Origin: Gracilibacillus kekensis
GTDB lineage: Bacteria; Bacillota; Bacilli; Bacillales; Amphibacillaceae
Assembly: GCF_900143085.1 (NCBI RefSeq)
Contig: NZ_FRCZ01000007.1
Coordinates: forward strand, 1-64,000
Direction: 5' to 3'
Length of the DNA stretch: 64,000 nt
Below are positions 51,497 through 60,294 of the stretch, in pieces (position 1 is the first letter of the stretch; every line of letters begins with the position of its first letter). The position numbers and the translations under genes were made by a program. Below the pieces are notes generated by a model. That model was given only the letters and a program-made list of their open reading frames with translations, ran no database searches and was not told where the DNA came from.

Positions 51497-51937
51497 ATGA
51501 TAAAGCGAGTAGATCCGAATGAGGAAGAATTAGATCAATTAATGGAGATTTGGCTTAATGCAAATCTTGAAGCCCATGCCTTTGTAGGCAAGGAATACTG
51601 GTTGGCAAAAGAGGAAAATGTTAGAAAACTACTACCGCAAGCTATGTTATATGTGGCATTCTCTAAACAAAAAATAGTTGGTTTTATTGGGATATCAGAT
51701 GTTTATATTGCCGGGTTATTTGTAGAGCATTCTTTTCGAAAACAAGGAATTGGAAAGGCTTTACTCGAATATGTAAAACAACTATCAGATCAATTAACCG
51801 TGCATGTGTATAAGGAAAATGAGCAAGCAGTTCGTTTTTATTCAAAGAACGGCTTTCGTGTTATACAGGAAGCTAACGAAGTTGAAACAGGCGTGACTGA
51901 ATTCACTATGGTTTGGAACCGAGAGGAAGAGGGATGA
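51497..51937 (+). CDS. GNAT-family N-acetyltransferase
   Basis: A 146-residue acetyltransferase. The acetyl-CoA loop is seen in VEHSFRKQGIGKALLEYVKQ (R/Q-x-x-G-x-G/A type), with NEQAVRFYSKNGFRVIQEAN after it. ATG 51497 follows GGAAAGGA. The next gene starts two bases after its stop, so both are probably one operon. The acceptor substrate is unknown. Confidence 0.88.
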   Translation: MIKRVDPNEEELDQLMEIWLNANLEAHAFVGKEYWLAKEENVRKLLPQAMLYVAFSKQKIVGFIGISDVYIAGLFVEHSFRKQGIGKALLEYVKQLSDQLTVHVYKENEQAVRFYSKNGFRVIQEANEVETGVTEFTMVWNREEEG

Positions 51938-51938
51938 T

Positions 51939-52370
51939 ATGAATCGAATTAATTTGATCTGTTTAGGTGTGAAAAGTATTCCGCAAGCAATAGAGTTTTA
52001 CAAAAGTATTGGTTTTGAAACAAGTGCTTCCATTAATGCCCCGGTAGTATTCTTTAATAATCGCGGGACGAAACTCGAATTATTTGAAGTTGAAGCTTTA
52101 GCAAAAGATATTAATGAAGATGATCCTCCGAAAATCGCAAACGATGGTTTTAGAGGGATGACACTAGCGATTAATATGAAGTCCAAACAAGAAGTTGATG
52201 ACTTTATGCATTTAGTCGAACGGCATGGTGGCCAAGTAGCGAAAACTCCAGAAACGGTTTTCTGGGGTGGGTATAGCGGTTACTTCATGGACCCTGACGG
52301 TTATTACTGGGAAGTGGCGTATAGCGATGAATGGAAATTTGATGAAAACGATATGTTAGTTATTGAATAA
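51939..52370 (+). CDS. VOC-superfamily (glyoxalase/bleomycin-resistance-like) protein
   Basis: A 143-residue protein of two beta-alpha-beta-beta-beta units: INLICLGVKSIPQAIEFYKS, IGFETSASINAPVVFFNNRG and GGYSGYFMDPDGYYWEVAYS. The C-terminal metal-ligand Glu is present (YWEVA); the N-terminal His is replaced (LICLG), as in many non-enzymatic binding members. It starts two bases after the GNAT gene. Confidence 0.88.
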   Translation: MNRINLICLGVKSIPQAIEFYKSIGFETSASINAPVVFFNNRGTKLELFEVEALAKDINEDDPPKIANDGFRGMTLAINMKSKQEVDDFMHLVERHGGQVAKTPETVFWGGYSGYFMDPDGYYWEVAYSDEWKFDENDMLVIE

Positions 52371-52375
52371 AATAA

Positions 52376-52404
52376 AAAAGAGCTGACCATCAGCTCTTTT
52401 TTAT
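52376..52404. terminator. Bidirectional terminator
   Basis: AAAAAGAGCTGA-CCA-TCAGCTCTTTTTT, perfect stem with A- and T-runs on both sides; convergent with the antiporter gene. Confidence 0.93.
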
Positions 52405-52414
52405 CTTAAGAAAA

Positions 52415-53365
52415 CTAAAACATCACATACGAAGCAACAAAGTATAGAATAATTGTTGCAGCCGAGGGGATAGCGTAGGCTATCATTCTTTTAATTGATG
52501 GACGTTGTAATGAATAAATCGTAAGAGCAATCATCAACATTCCTAGTATAGCAGTTGTAATATTCGACATGCTAGCTATATTCAGGATTGCTCCTTTTTG
52601 ATAAAAAACATCCGTGATAACTAATAATTGAAGGTTGAAAATATTACTACCTAGAATGGACCCAAATGCTAGCGAATACTTTGCCATTTGAAAAGCAGCA
52701 AATACTGTAACTAATTCTGGTAGAGAAGTAGATGCAGCGATTAGAAAACTACCTACAAAACTAGCATTCATACCGGTTTGTTGTGCGATGGCGTCACCTG
52801 CGATCGTTAGCACGCTCCCAGCAATAAAAACGACTAATGCTGCCATAATAAACCGAATAACTCCTTGTTTTAACGTGAGATTTGACGTTTGCTCAATCTC
52901 TTCCTCTTCACTATCCATTCTTTTCATAACTAGAATGTAAATAATGACAAGCAAGTACATTTCAATACCGATATTAAAAAGGCTTGGCGAATTGCTCCAA
53001 AAGATCGCTACTGCTAATAATGCTGTCATGACAAAACCAGTGTTGGCAATAGGGAGATGTGTTTTTGAATCAACCGAATTAAATGCTCTTTTATGTCGGT
53101 AGATCAAGTCAAATACCACGAGAATCAAAATATTAAATACATTACTACCAAGCATATTACCAACTGCAATATCGGGACTATCAATATAAACAGCTGTGAG
53201 ACTAGTAGTTAGCTCTGGTAAACTGGTCGCGCCTCCAATTAATAATGTGCCTATCATAGCACCACTCATTGAAGATTTCTGATTAATTACATCACCATAT
53301 TTGTTAAGTTGAATAGCTGCTAGAATAACGATGATGGCAGCTAAGATAAATATAAAGAAATTCAT
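52415..53365 (-). CDS. CaCA-family calcium/sodium antiporter
   Basis: A 316-residue antiporter with ten predicted helices in two inverted halves. The alpha-repeats are GGATSLPELTTSLTAV with GNMLGSNVFN (about 45-80) and AASTSLPELVTVFAAF with GSILGSNIFN (about 205-245); these carry the ion-binding Glu. A central acidic loop (MDSEEEEIEQT) separates the halves. It resembles YrbG. It probably exports Ca2+ for Na+ or K+. GGAGG precedes ATG 53365. Confidence 0.92.
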   Translation of the reverse strand: MNFFIFILAAIIVILAAIQLNKYGDVINQKSSMSGAMIGTLLIGGATSLPELTTSLTAVYIDSPDIAVGNMLGSNVFNILILVVFDLIYRHKRAFNSVDSKTHLPIANTGFVMTALLAVAIFWSNSPSLFNIGIEMYLLVIIYILVMKRMDSEEEEIEQTSNLTLKQGVIRFIMAALVVFIAGSVLTIAGDAIAQQTGMNASFVGSFLIAASTSLPELVTVFAAFQMAKYSLAFGSILGSNIFNLQLLVITDVFYQKGAILNIASMSNITTAILGMLMIALTIYSLQRPSIKRMIAYAIPSAATIILYFVASYVMF

Positions 53366-53632
53366 GGAAGTCCTCCTACAAAATTAACAACCAATTAAAA
53401 CTATAGAGAAAATTACTAGATTGTCAATAATTTTGGTAGACCTTGGTAAAGTTTGTCGATTTATTTTGAACGGTCATTACTTTTTGAATTAATCCACTGT
53501 TCTTGCATGTAACTTTGCTTATTTGGAAAAGTTCGCTTTTTGTTAAGAATAAATCAGGTAGCAATAACATAAATTTCAAAGAGTTAAATATAATCTAGTA
53601 AATGGGTAAATCTGTCGTAAATAACATTTAAT

Positions 53633-53659
53633 TGGAACCTTTTGTAGTTTTGAATCGTA
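53633..53659 (+). promoter_or_regulatory. SigW-type promoter of the NfeD-flotillin operon
   Basis: TGGAAC (53633-53638) and CGTA (53656-53659) are 17 bases apart, exactly as in the sigW promoter at 1410. The yuaF-floT operon of B. subtilis is a known SigW target. Confidence 0.85.
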
Positions 53660-53684
53660 TATATAGGAGAAGGGAGGTTAAAAT

Positions 53685-54209
53685 ATCGAAGTATTAGATA
53701 TTTACTGGATACTTTTATGGACATGTTTAGGGTTTGCACTTCTTTCTATATTTTTAGGAAATATGCTTGATGGTATATTAGATAGTATTTTTGATAGTTT
53801 AGGAGAATTTTTTAATCCTTTATTAGTGTTCGGTACATTGTCTGTAGTAGCTGGTTCAGGTGTATTATGGACGAAATATTCACAAACGAATCCTGTCTAT
53901 GTGTTGTTGATAAGCGTATTAACAGGAATAGGAGCTTATATTTTAATCTATCACTTCTTAGTGATCCCGATGTCGAATGCAGAATCTTCTACTTCGATTT
54001 CTGTGAATGATTTAAAAGGAAGAACTGGAGAAGTGATCACGACGATTCCTGCCACTGGAATGGGGGAAGTATTAATCCCTTCTTCACAGGGGAGCAGGCA
54101 TGAAACAGCACTCAGCTTTGATAGACAAGAAATTAAGCAAGGTAAAACAATTGTCGTTGTTGAAGTGAAAGATCAGCTTCTATATGTATCTGAATTAGAA
54201 GAATTATAA
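53685..54209 (+). CDS. yuaF: NfeD-like membrane protein YuaF, apparent AUC start
   Basis: A 174-residue protein, the same length as B. subtilis YuaF. The frame open from a TAA at 53679 reads ATC-GAA-GTA, and GGGAGG at 53672-53677 lies seven bases before the ATC. From there it gives (M)EVLDIYWILLWTCLGFALL and SIFLGNMLDG, a first transmembrane helix that the ATG at 53763 would lose. Two more helices (about 45-62 and 68-86) and a C-terminal OB-fold NfeD domain (SVNDLKGRTGEVITTIPATG) follow. It pairs with flotillin in membrane-fluidity control. Confidence 0.85.
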   Translation: MEVLDIYWILLWTCLGFALLSIFLGNMLDGILDSIFDSLGEFFNPLLVFGTLSVVAGSGVLWTKYSQTNPVYVLLISVLTGIGAYILIYHFLVIPMSNAESSTSISVNDLKGRTGEVITTIPATGMGEVLIPSSQGSRHETALSFDRQEIKQGKTIVVVEVKDQLLYVSELEEL

Positions 54210-54228
54210 TTTTGCTAGGAGGAATAGG

Positions 54229-55680
54229 ATGGATATTTTAATAGTAGTCGGTGTTATTGTAGCCGTCATTCTCGCATTTGCTATTCTTTTTGCTGCACGA
54301 TATAAAACAGTAGGTGCAGATGATGCGATGATCGTAACAGGTAGTTTTTTAGGTAGCAAAAATGTACATAGAACAGAAGATGGTGGTGGAATTAAGATAG
54401 TTCGTGGTGGCGGTGCTTTTATTTTACCGATTTTTCAACAGAAGGAGAATATCAGTTTACGCTCGCACAGTTTAGATATTTCCACACCGAATGTTTATAC
54501 CGAAAATGGTGTACCGGTGATGGCTGATGGAACAGCAATTATCAAAGTACAAAGTACAACAGAAGGAATTGCAACAGCAGGTGAGCAGTTCCTTGGAAAA
54601 GATAATTCCGAACTTCGTAAGGAAGCACAAGAAGTATTGGAAGGGCATCTGAGAGCTATTTTAGGGACGATGACGGTTGAGGAGATTTATAAAAATCGTG
54701 AACGTTTTGCGCAAGAGGTGCAAACTCAAGCAGCGGTTGACCTTAAGAAAATGGGTCTGCAAATTGTTTCTTTTACGATCAAAGATGTCCAAGATGAAAA
54801 TGGCTATCTTGAAGCACTAGGTAAACCTCGTATTGCCGAAGTAAAACGTGATGCTCAAATTGCAGAAGCAAATGCGATGCGTGATGCTCGGATTCAAAAA
54901 GCATCAGCAGAACGAGAAAGTCAGAGTGCAGAGTTGCTAAGCGAGACACAAATCGCAGAGTCCACGAAAGAAAAGGAATTGAAAGTGGCTGCATATAAAA
55001 GAGATCAGGATACCGCTAAAGCGGAAGCAGATATGGCCTATAAATTGCAAGGTGCTAAATCTGAACAACAGGTAAAACAAGAAGAAATGCAGATACAGCT
55101 TGTTGAGAAAAATAAACAAATTGAAATCGATGAAAAAGAAGTATTACGTAAACAACGTCAATACGAAGCAGAGATTTCTAAGAAGGCCGAAGCGGAACGT
55201 TATGCGACAGAGCAAAAGGCTGAGGCAGATAAGGTTACACGAGTTAAACAAGCAGAAGCAGAAGCAGCTCAAATTCGCTTAGATGGGGAAGCAGAAGCAG
55301 ATGCAATCCGCCAAAAAGGTTTAGCGGATGCAGAAGCAAAAGAAAAATTAGCAGAAGCAATGGAGAAATACGGAGAAGCAGCTATTCTCGAGATGATTAT
55401 CAAGATGCTTCCTGATTTTGCTGCGAAGATTGCAGAACCAGTTAGCTCGATTGAAAAAGTGACTGTAGTTGATAATGGCAATGGTGAAGGTGATGGTGCT
55501 ACCAGAATGAGTAGTTATGTTACCAAACTGATGAGCCAATTACCAGAAACATTAAAAGATGTATCTGGTGTGGACCTAAAAGGGATGCTAGACAATGTGG
55601 CATCCCACAATGAATCAAAAATTAAGAATAACTTAGCAAGCACTAAAACAGAAAAAGCAGAAGTATCGGATACAGATTAA
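54229..55680 (+). CDS. floT: Flotillin FloT
   Basis: A 483-residue scaffold protein. An N-terminal membrane hairpin (about 3-23) is followed by the SPFH/PHB domain (about 30-200: GGGAFILPIFQQKENISLRS, VYTENGVPVMADGTAIIKVQ). A long coiled coil (about 200-390) is rich in EA repeats (AEANAMRDARIQKASAERES, AEAEAAQIRLDGEAEADAI). It ends with a C-terminal assembly domain (about 390-483). FloT organises functional membrane microdomains and membrane fluidity. AGGAGG precedes ATG 54229. It is the second gene of the SigW-type operon. Confidence 0.95.
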   Translation: MDILIVVGVIVAVILAFAILFAARYKTVGADDAMIVTGSFLGSKNVHRTEDGGGIKIVRGGGAFILPIFQQKENISLRSHSLDISTPNVYTENGVPVMADGTAIIKVQSTTEGIATAGEQFLGKDNSELRKEAQEVLEGHLRAILGTMTVEEIYKNRERFAQEVQTQAAVDLKKMGLQIVSFTIKDVQDENGYLEALGKPRIAEVKRDAQIAEANAMRDARIQKASAERESQSAELLSETQIAESTKEKELKVAAYKRDQDTAKAEADMAYKLQGAKSEQQVKQEEMQIQLVEKNKQIEIDEKEVLRKQRQYEAEISKKAEAERYATEQKAEADKVTRVKQAEAEAAQIRLDGEAEADAIRQKGLADAEAKEKLAEAMEKYGEAAILEMIIKMLPDFAAKIAEPVSSIEKVTVVDNGNGEGDGATRMSSYVTKLMSQLPETLKDVSGVDLKGMLDNVASHNESKIKNNLASTKTEKAEVSDTD

Positions 55681-55684
55681 AAGT

Positions 55685-55713
55685 AAGAGGACAGGTATTT
55701 GCCTGTCCTCTTA
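55685..55713. terminator. Bidirectional terminator after floT
   Basis: AAGAGGACAGG and CCTGTCCTCTT pair around TATTTG; convergent with the gene at 55711. Confidence 0.88.
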
Positions 55714-56058
55714 ACTTTGATCAAGTTGAATAGCATTTTTAACGTATAATTTAAGCGAATCTTCGTCGATATCTTCCATCTTCTTCACACGGATGTGGCG
55801 CATTTGCTTACCGGTTCCTCCTAATAAATTGTGAGGATCCTCTAATTGTGCTCCATGATAGAAACCCAGATTAACATGATTCTTTGAAGCTTGAAGGTAA
55901 CAAATATTTTTATTAATGCTATAAGAAGGCATCCCCCACTTTATTTCCTCCGTCCATTCACTAGATGTATTAAGGATCAATTGACGCAGGTTTACAGTTA
56001 TTTCTTGAATGTTTTTAGGGTGTTTTTCAATATATTGTTCGACAGATTCTTTAGACAT
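55711..56058 (-). CDS. DUF1801 family protein
   Basis: A 115-residue member: IQEITVNLRQLILNTSSEWT, EEIKWGMPSYSINKNICYLQ and HVNLGFYHGAQLEDPHNLLG are the classic DUF1801 pattern. It directly follows the START-domain gene on the minus strand (adjacent stop and start), again pairing DUF1801 with an SRPBCC protein, as in the 31910-32692 operon. Confidence 0.88.
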   Translation of the reverse strand: MSKESVEQYIEKHPKNIQEITVNLRQLILNTSSEWTEEIKWGMPSYSINKNICYLQASKNHVNLGFYHGAQLEDPHNLLGGTGKQMRHIRVKKMEDIDEDSLKLYVKNAIQLDQS

Positions 56059-56523
56059 CTATTTATTTCCCCCTGTATACTCTGTTTCTGCGATATGTTT
56101 CACTCTATCTAGGAATTTCACCACTACTTTATCACTAGCAAACAGTAAAAAAGGTTTCACATACCATTTTAGAGGATTATTTGTTGTCGAATATGTAAAT
56201 TTGGTTGTTTCACTGTCTATTTTTTCTAACGTGTAATGAGCCGAAATGTCGAACATATTAGCAAGGTTGAACTGTATTTTTAATTCTTTCTCCTGATCCT
56301 CATTCTTGTATTTAATCGTTTCAACCTCATATTCCTCGATGCGCTTACCTTCTTGGTATTTTTGGCGATAGATGCTTCCTACACCTTCCTCAGTTATTTT
56401 AATAGGCTGATGATCCACTACTTGTGGCATCATTTTCTGCATATTCTCCAATGATCCGTCAAAATAGTTCCAGACTTGATCGATAGGTGCATGGATCACA
56501 ATCGTTTTTGTCCACTTCTTCAT
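56059..56523 (-). CDS. SRPBCC (START-like) protein
   Basis: A 154-residue polyketide-cyclase/dehydrase-type START protein: TIVIHAPIDQVWNYFDGSLE, NMQKMMPQVVDHQPIKITEE, GVGSIYRQKYQEGKRIEEYE. It would bind a hydrophobic ligand. It is the first gene of a two-gene unit with DUF1801. No good AGGAGG is visible; GGAGAGTGC is the likely site. Confidence 0.82.
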   Translation of the reverse strand: MKKWTKTIVIHAPIDQVWNYFDGSLENMQKMMPQVVDHQPIKITEEGVGSIYRQKYQEGKRIEEYEVETIKYKNEDQEKELKIQFNLANMFDISAHYTLEKIDSETTKFTYSTTNNPLKWYVKPFLLFASDKVVVKFLDRVKHIAETEYTGGNK

Positions 56524-56689
56524 GCTATTGCACTCTCCATTTTTTTTAGTTTAGATCCTGCTTTTGTGAGCGGCAAACTTTAAGAAACAAAAAAACAGGA
56601 ATGTTCATAATTAGTTAAGTTCGTCTACTTAATAAGCATAGCACAAATCGATAGGATTGTTATATGTAAATAAGATAATAGAAAAAGGC

Positions 56690-56722
56690 TGATCAAAGGG
56701 TGAGATGCCTCTGGTCAGCCTT
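56690..56722 (-). terminator. Terminator of the small minus-strand gene
   Basis: On the minus strand AAGGCTGACC..A pairs with TGATCAGCCTT (G-U and mismatch) and leads into TTTCTATT. The stretch 56524-56689 holds no gene. Confidence 0.65.
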
Positions 56723-56731
56723 CTTCGCTAT

Positions 56732-56854
56732 TTAGTTATTATCATTGTCACTATTCTTTTTATTCCCTTTTGCGTATTTTCCTTGACGGCCATATTCTTT
56801 GTTTGTTTCTTCTTTGCGATTTTCACCGCTCTTACCTTGAGTGTTATCAGCCAT
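56732..56854 (-). CDS. Small, highly charged 40-residue protein
   Basis: The minus strand encodes MADNTQGKSGENRKEETNKE and YGRQGKYAKGNKKNSDNDNN. ATG 56854 lies seven bases after AAAGGAGG, so translation is very likely. The protein is Gly/Lys/Asn-rich and surely disordered, like many small stress or spore-associated proteins of Bacillaceae. It groups with the YdaT-like and YhjQ-like genes. I do not recognise the family. Confidence 0.7.
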   Translation of the reverse strand: MADNTQGKSGENRKEETNKEYGRQGKYAKGNKKNSDNDNN

Positions 56855-56937
56855 TAGAGTTGCCTCCTTTCGGTTTGTTTTATTCAAAAAATACCCTTAA
56901 TTGGATTATATAAACATTTCATCTTAAATTATCATTT

Positions 56938-57381
56938 TTATAGTTTTTCTTGAATGGAACCGTCTTTTTTGTGAATGATTACAGCGGTTTGCTTATTAGA
57001 TGCTATTTCTCTTGCTCGATCAATAGCATCTTGCTTGTTTGAAAAAACATCTGATGCTTGTTTAGCATCCTGCGTTTTCACAGCCCAACCATCCTCAAAG
57101 GGAATTACATGTTCCCCTTTGTCTAATAATTCTGGCCGGCTGGATTGTGAATCTTCGTCACGCGAACGTAAATCGTTATCACTCATTTGTTTGACTTGAT
57201 TGATCTCTTTGTCTGATGCATTGTTATACCATTCTTTTGCTTGTTCTGTAGCAATTGGAATCGCCTGTCCTTCCTTATATCCCTCGTCTATCATTGCATT
57301 CGCAATATCGATCGCTTTTTTTCGTACAGCAGTATCTAAATTTTTTAAAGAGCTAGGGTAATCCTCTGTATCCCAAGGCAT
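56938..57381 (-). CDS. YdaT-like protein (ChaB-like region + DUF2188)
   Basis: A 147-residue protein. The N-terminal half (MPWDTEDYPSSLKNLDTAVR ... GYKEGQAIPIATEQAKEWYN) has the ChaB-like fold pattern. The C-terminal half (HVIPFEDGWAVKTQDAKQAS, FSNKQDAIDRAREIASNKQT) is DUF2188. B. subtilis YdaT, a SigB-type general-stress protein, has this make-up. ATG 57381 is nine bases after GAAGGAG. No SigB promoter was searched in depth. Confidence 0.85.
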   Translation of the reverse strand: MPWDTEDYPSSLKNLDTAVRKKAIDIANAMIDEGYKEGQAIPIATEQAKEWYNNASDKEINQVKQMSDNDLRSRDEDSQSSRPELLDKGEHVIPFEDGWAVKTQDAKQASDVFSNKQDAIDRAREIASNKQTAVIIHKKDGSIQEKL

Positions 57382-57405
57382 TTTTTCACGCTCCTTCATC
57401 TAATA

Positions 57406-57732
57406 TTATGAAATCTTCTTACAGGCATCCGCACATTTAAAACAGGCATCCGCACATTTTTGACAGTGATCGTGTTGGTGCTTTTTACATTCTTCCCCAC
57501 AAGCGGTACATATTTTTGCGCATACGGTTGCCAGTTCCTTAATAAATGGAGAATTTCTTGATATTGCAGATTCTAAATAGCTACAGATATCGGCACATTC
57601 TCGGTCGAGTCGAATGCATTCGGCCATCATCTTTACATCATCTTCCTGTAAGCAGGAATTAAAACAATGGTTACAGGCTGTCATACAATCATGTAATGTT
57701 TCTAATAGATCTTGATAGTTTTGGTTACTCAT
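57406..57732 (-). CDS. Four-helix-bundle copper-binding protein (YhjQ-like)
   Basis: A 108-residue protein with twelve or so cysteines in helical CxxC/CxxxC spacing: LHDCMTACNHCFNSCLQ, CIRLDRECADICSYL, CAKICTACGEECKKHQHDHC, QKCADACFKCADACKK. This is the DUF326/copper storage (Csp-like) bundle. Such proteins store Cu(I) through thiolates in the core; YhjQ of B. subtilis is the nearest well-known name. ATG 57732 follows GGAGGG. Confidence 0.9.
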   Translation of the reverse strand: MSNQNYQDLLETLHDCMTACNHCFNSCLQEDDVKMMAECIRLDRECADICSYLESAISRNSPFIKELATVCAKICTACGEECKKHQHDHCQKCADACFKCADACKKIS

Positions 57733-57880
57733 GAAAATCCCTCCATATTTATAGTATATTACACAATCTACCATTCCCAATTCTATTGAGTATAAACATT
57801 CAATATTTATTAATTTCTAGATATGATAGGGGTATGCTATTATTATTCTTATCGACTTTTTCTAAGGGAAGGAGATAATT

Positions 57881-58876
57881 ATGAACCAAAAAAAGTTTAT
57901 TTATTCTATCTTAATACTATGTCTAATGATTACAGTTAGTTTATCGATATATTTTTACAATCAGTCACAACAATACCAGTCAAATCCACAGTCGCTTAAT
58001 ACAAGTGAAGAGGATAGTCCAGCTTATCATTTTGCATTAATTGGTGAAGAGATGGATCATGACTATTGGCGATTGGTTGGAGAAGGTGCGAAGGATACAG
58101 AACAGAACTATGATGTATTTGTTGAATATAAAGGCCCACGACGTTCTAATCCAGAGGAGCAGCTTAAATTGCTGGACATTGCCATACAATCACAAGTGGA
58201 TGGAATTATTGTACAAGCGTTAAATGACGACTTTTTGCCGATGATTAATAAAGCTGTCGATCAAGGGATACCTGTGATAACGGTAGATACGGACGCTCCG
58301 AACAGTGCGCGTTCTACCTATATCGGGACAGATAATTATGCGGCAGGTCAGTTAGCAGGTCGAACATTAGTAAAAGATACGGATGGACAAGCGACGGTTG
58401 GTATCGTGACAGGGAGCTTTAGTAATGCTCATCATCAATTGCGTGTCGAAGGATTTAGAGATATTGTGGAGCAAGAGGATGGAATTGAAATAGTTGCCAT
58501 TGAAGAATCTAATATTACTCGTGTAGTAGCAGAGGAGAAGGCTCATAAAATGCTAACAGATTATCCGGATATTACAGCATTGTATGGGACTAGTGCGTTA
58601 GACGGAATCGGGATGGTAGCCGCGGCGGAGTCTTTGGAGATGGATCATCTATATATGATTAATTTTGATACATTGGAAGAGAATATTCAGTTAGTTCAAG
58701 AAGATAAAATTGATGTATTAATTGAACAAAAACCTTATGAAATGGGGTACCGAAGTATCGAACTAATGATAGACATCTTGGAAAATTCGTCTGTTCAAGA
58801 TGTTTATCATACAGAAGCTTCGGTTGTAAGAAAGAATGATTTGGATCAAGTTCAGAAAGCGGGTGATTTCCCGTGA
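57881..58876 (+). CDS. Membrane-anchored periplasmic-type sugar-binding sensor
   Basis: A 331-residue protein. The N-terminal hydrophobic helix (FIYSILILCLMITVSLSIYF, about 6-26) has no lipobox, so it is an uncleaved anchor. The rest (about 48-325) is a ribose/xylose-binding type I fold: DHDYWRLVGEGAKDTEQNYD, QVDGIIVQALNDDFLPMINK, GIPVITVDTDAPNSARSTYI, GTDNYAAGQLAGRTL. It overlaps a LytS/YesM-type kinase by four bases. This matches XylFII-type sensors, which hand a sugar signal to the kinase, not a transporter. Confidence 0.88.
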   Translation: MNQKKFIYSILILCLMITVSLSIYFYNQSQQYQSNPQSLNTSEEDSPAYHFALIGEEMDHDYWRLVGEGAKDTEQNYDVFVEYKGPRRSNPEEQLKLLDIAIQSQVDGIIVQALNDDFLPMINKAVDQGIPVITVDTDAPNSARSTYIGTDNYAAGQLAGRTLVKDTDGQATVGIVTGSFSNAHHQLRVEGFRDIVEQEDGIEIVAIEESNITRVVAEEKAHKMLTDYPDITALYGTSALDGIGMVAAAESLEMDHLYMINFDTLEENIQLVQEDKIDVLIEQKPYEMGYRSIELMIDILENSSVQDVYHTEASVVRKNDLDQVQKAGDFP

Positions 58877-60294
58877 TCAAAATTCGTACTAAACTATTGA
58901 TTTATTTTGTAGCCATCCTTGTACTTGTTGTCATTTTGTTTTTTGTACGAGAACAAAGTGCACAGCAAATTGTAGAATTACATGATGAAAGCTCTGAATA
59001 TTATTTCTTATTAAATGAAATTACCAACACTACCGATCAAACGTATCAATCTTTACAAATCTATGTACATGAACCAATCGAGGAGAATTTAAACTATTAT
59101 CAGGAAGATAAAGCAGAACTAGCAGGTTTGCAAAAACAGTATGATGAAGTTGCAGAAGATAGTGTCTCTAAGCAAAATTATCTCAACTTAATTAAAAGTT
59201 TTGTCGAACATAGCGATCAAACGGTGTATGGAGTGGACCAGGATGACGTAGAACAGTATTCCTTTTCGTTAAACGAAGCAGATAATACAGCAACTTATAT
59301 CCACGAAAAAACGTTAGAGTTAATTAACCAGAAGCTAACCCAGTATCAAAATTTAATTGCTTTAGAAGATCAACGAGTACAAGATACAAAAAATATGGGC
59401 ACAGCGATTTTTATCTCGATCATTATTTTGAGTATTTTATATGCTTTATGGTTTTCCAATGGTATTACGAAAGTGATTGATCGTTTAACAAGTGCAGCAA
59501 GAGAGATTTCAAAAGGGAATTATGCTGGTGAAGATGTCGTGGTTTCACAAAAAGACGAATTGAAAATATTAACAGATACCTTCAATCAGATGAAACGCAA
59601 TATTTTACAATCTGTAAGTGATATAGAAGAAAAAGCAAGGCTCGCACAGTTATTAAAGGAAATGGAGCTGAAGAGTCTGCAAAATCAAATTAATCCTCAT
59701 TTTCTTTTTAATACATTAAATACGATCTCAAAAACATCCTATATTGAAGGGGCAGAGCGAACAAGTGATTTAATATCGTCAGTGTCTGCCTTATTACGGT
59801 ATAACATTGGTGATTTGGAAAGGGATACCACTTTAAAAGATGAAGTCATGATTGTGAATGAGTACTTTTTTATACAAAAAACCCGATTTGGTGACCGTGT
59901 CACGTTCCATCAAGAGATTGAAGAAGACTGCTTGTCAGTTGCAATTCCATGTCTGACTTTACAGCCAATTATTGAAAATGCCTTCATGCATGGCATAGAA
60001 GAAATGGCAGAAGGTGCTGAGATAACGCTTAGAATTTACCGTGAACAAGACGATGTTTATATAGAAATTGTCGATAATGGTGTAGGTATGGAACAACAAG
60101 CAATTGATCGACTTATGAATGATGAAAATGAAAGTACCCAAAAAGGAAACAAAGGACATTCGACAGGGATTGGCATGCGTAATGTAATCGATCGGTTGAA
60201 TCTATTTAATAAAGACGCTCAAATATCGATTTTTTCTCAAATGGGAAAAGGAACGAAGGTAATGATCAAATTACCGAAAGGAGAAACACCATGA
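58873..60294 (+). CDS. LytS/YesM-type sensor histidine kinase
   Basis: A 473-residue kinase. TM1 at about 8-26 and TM2 at about 177-195 bound an external helical domain of about 150 residues. A HAMP-like segment (198-250) and a coiled coil follow. The His_kinase domain has phosphoacceptor H276 in LQNQINPHFLFNTLNTI. HATPase motifs: LQPIIENAFMHG, EIVDNGVGM, GIGMRNVIDRLNLF. The four-base overlaps with the sugar-binding protein and the regulator show a tight operon. Confidence 0.93.
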   Translation: MIKIRTKLLIYFVAILVLVVILFFVREQSAQQIVELHDESSEYYFLLNEITNTTDQTYQSLQIYVHEPIEENLNYYQEDKAELAGLQKQYDEVAEDSVSKQNYLNLIKSFVEHSDQTVYGVDQDDVEQYSFSLNEADNTATYIHEKTLELINQKLTQYQNLIALEDQRVQDTKNMGTAIFISIIILSILYALWFSNGITKVIDRLTSAAREISKGNYAGEDVVVSQKDELKILTDTFNQMKRNILQSVSDIEEKARLAQLLKEMELKSLQNQINPHFLFNTLNTISKTSYIEGAERTSDLISSVSALLRYNIGDLERDTTLKDEVMIVNEYFFIQKTRFGDRVTFHQEIEEDCLSVAIPCLTLQPIIENAFMHGIEEMAEGAEITLRIYREQDDVYIEIVDNGVGMEQQAIDRLMNDENESTQKGNKGHSTGIGMRNVIDRLNLFNKDAQISIFSQMGKGTKVMIKLPKGETP

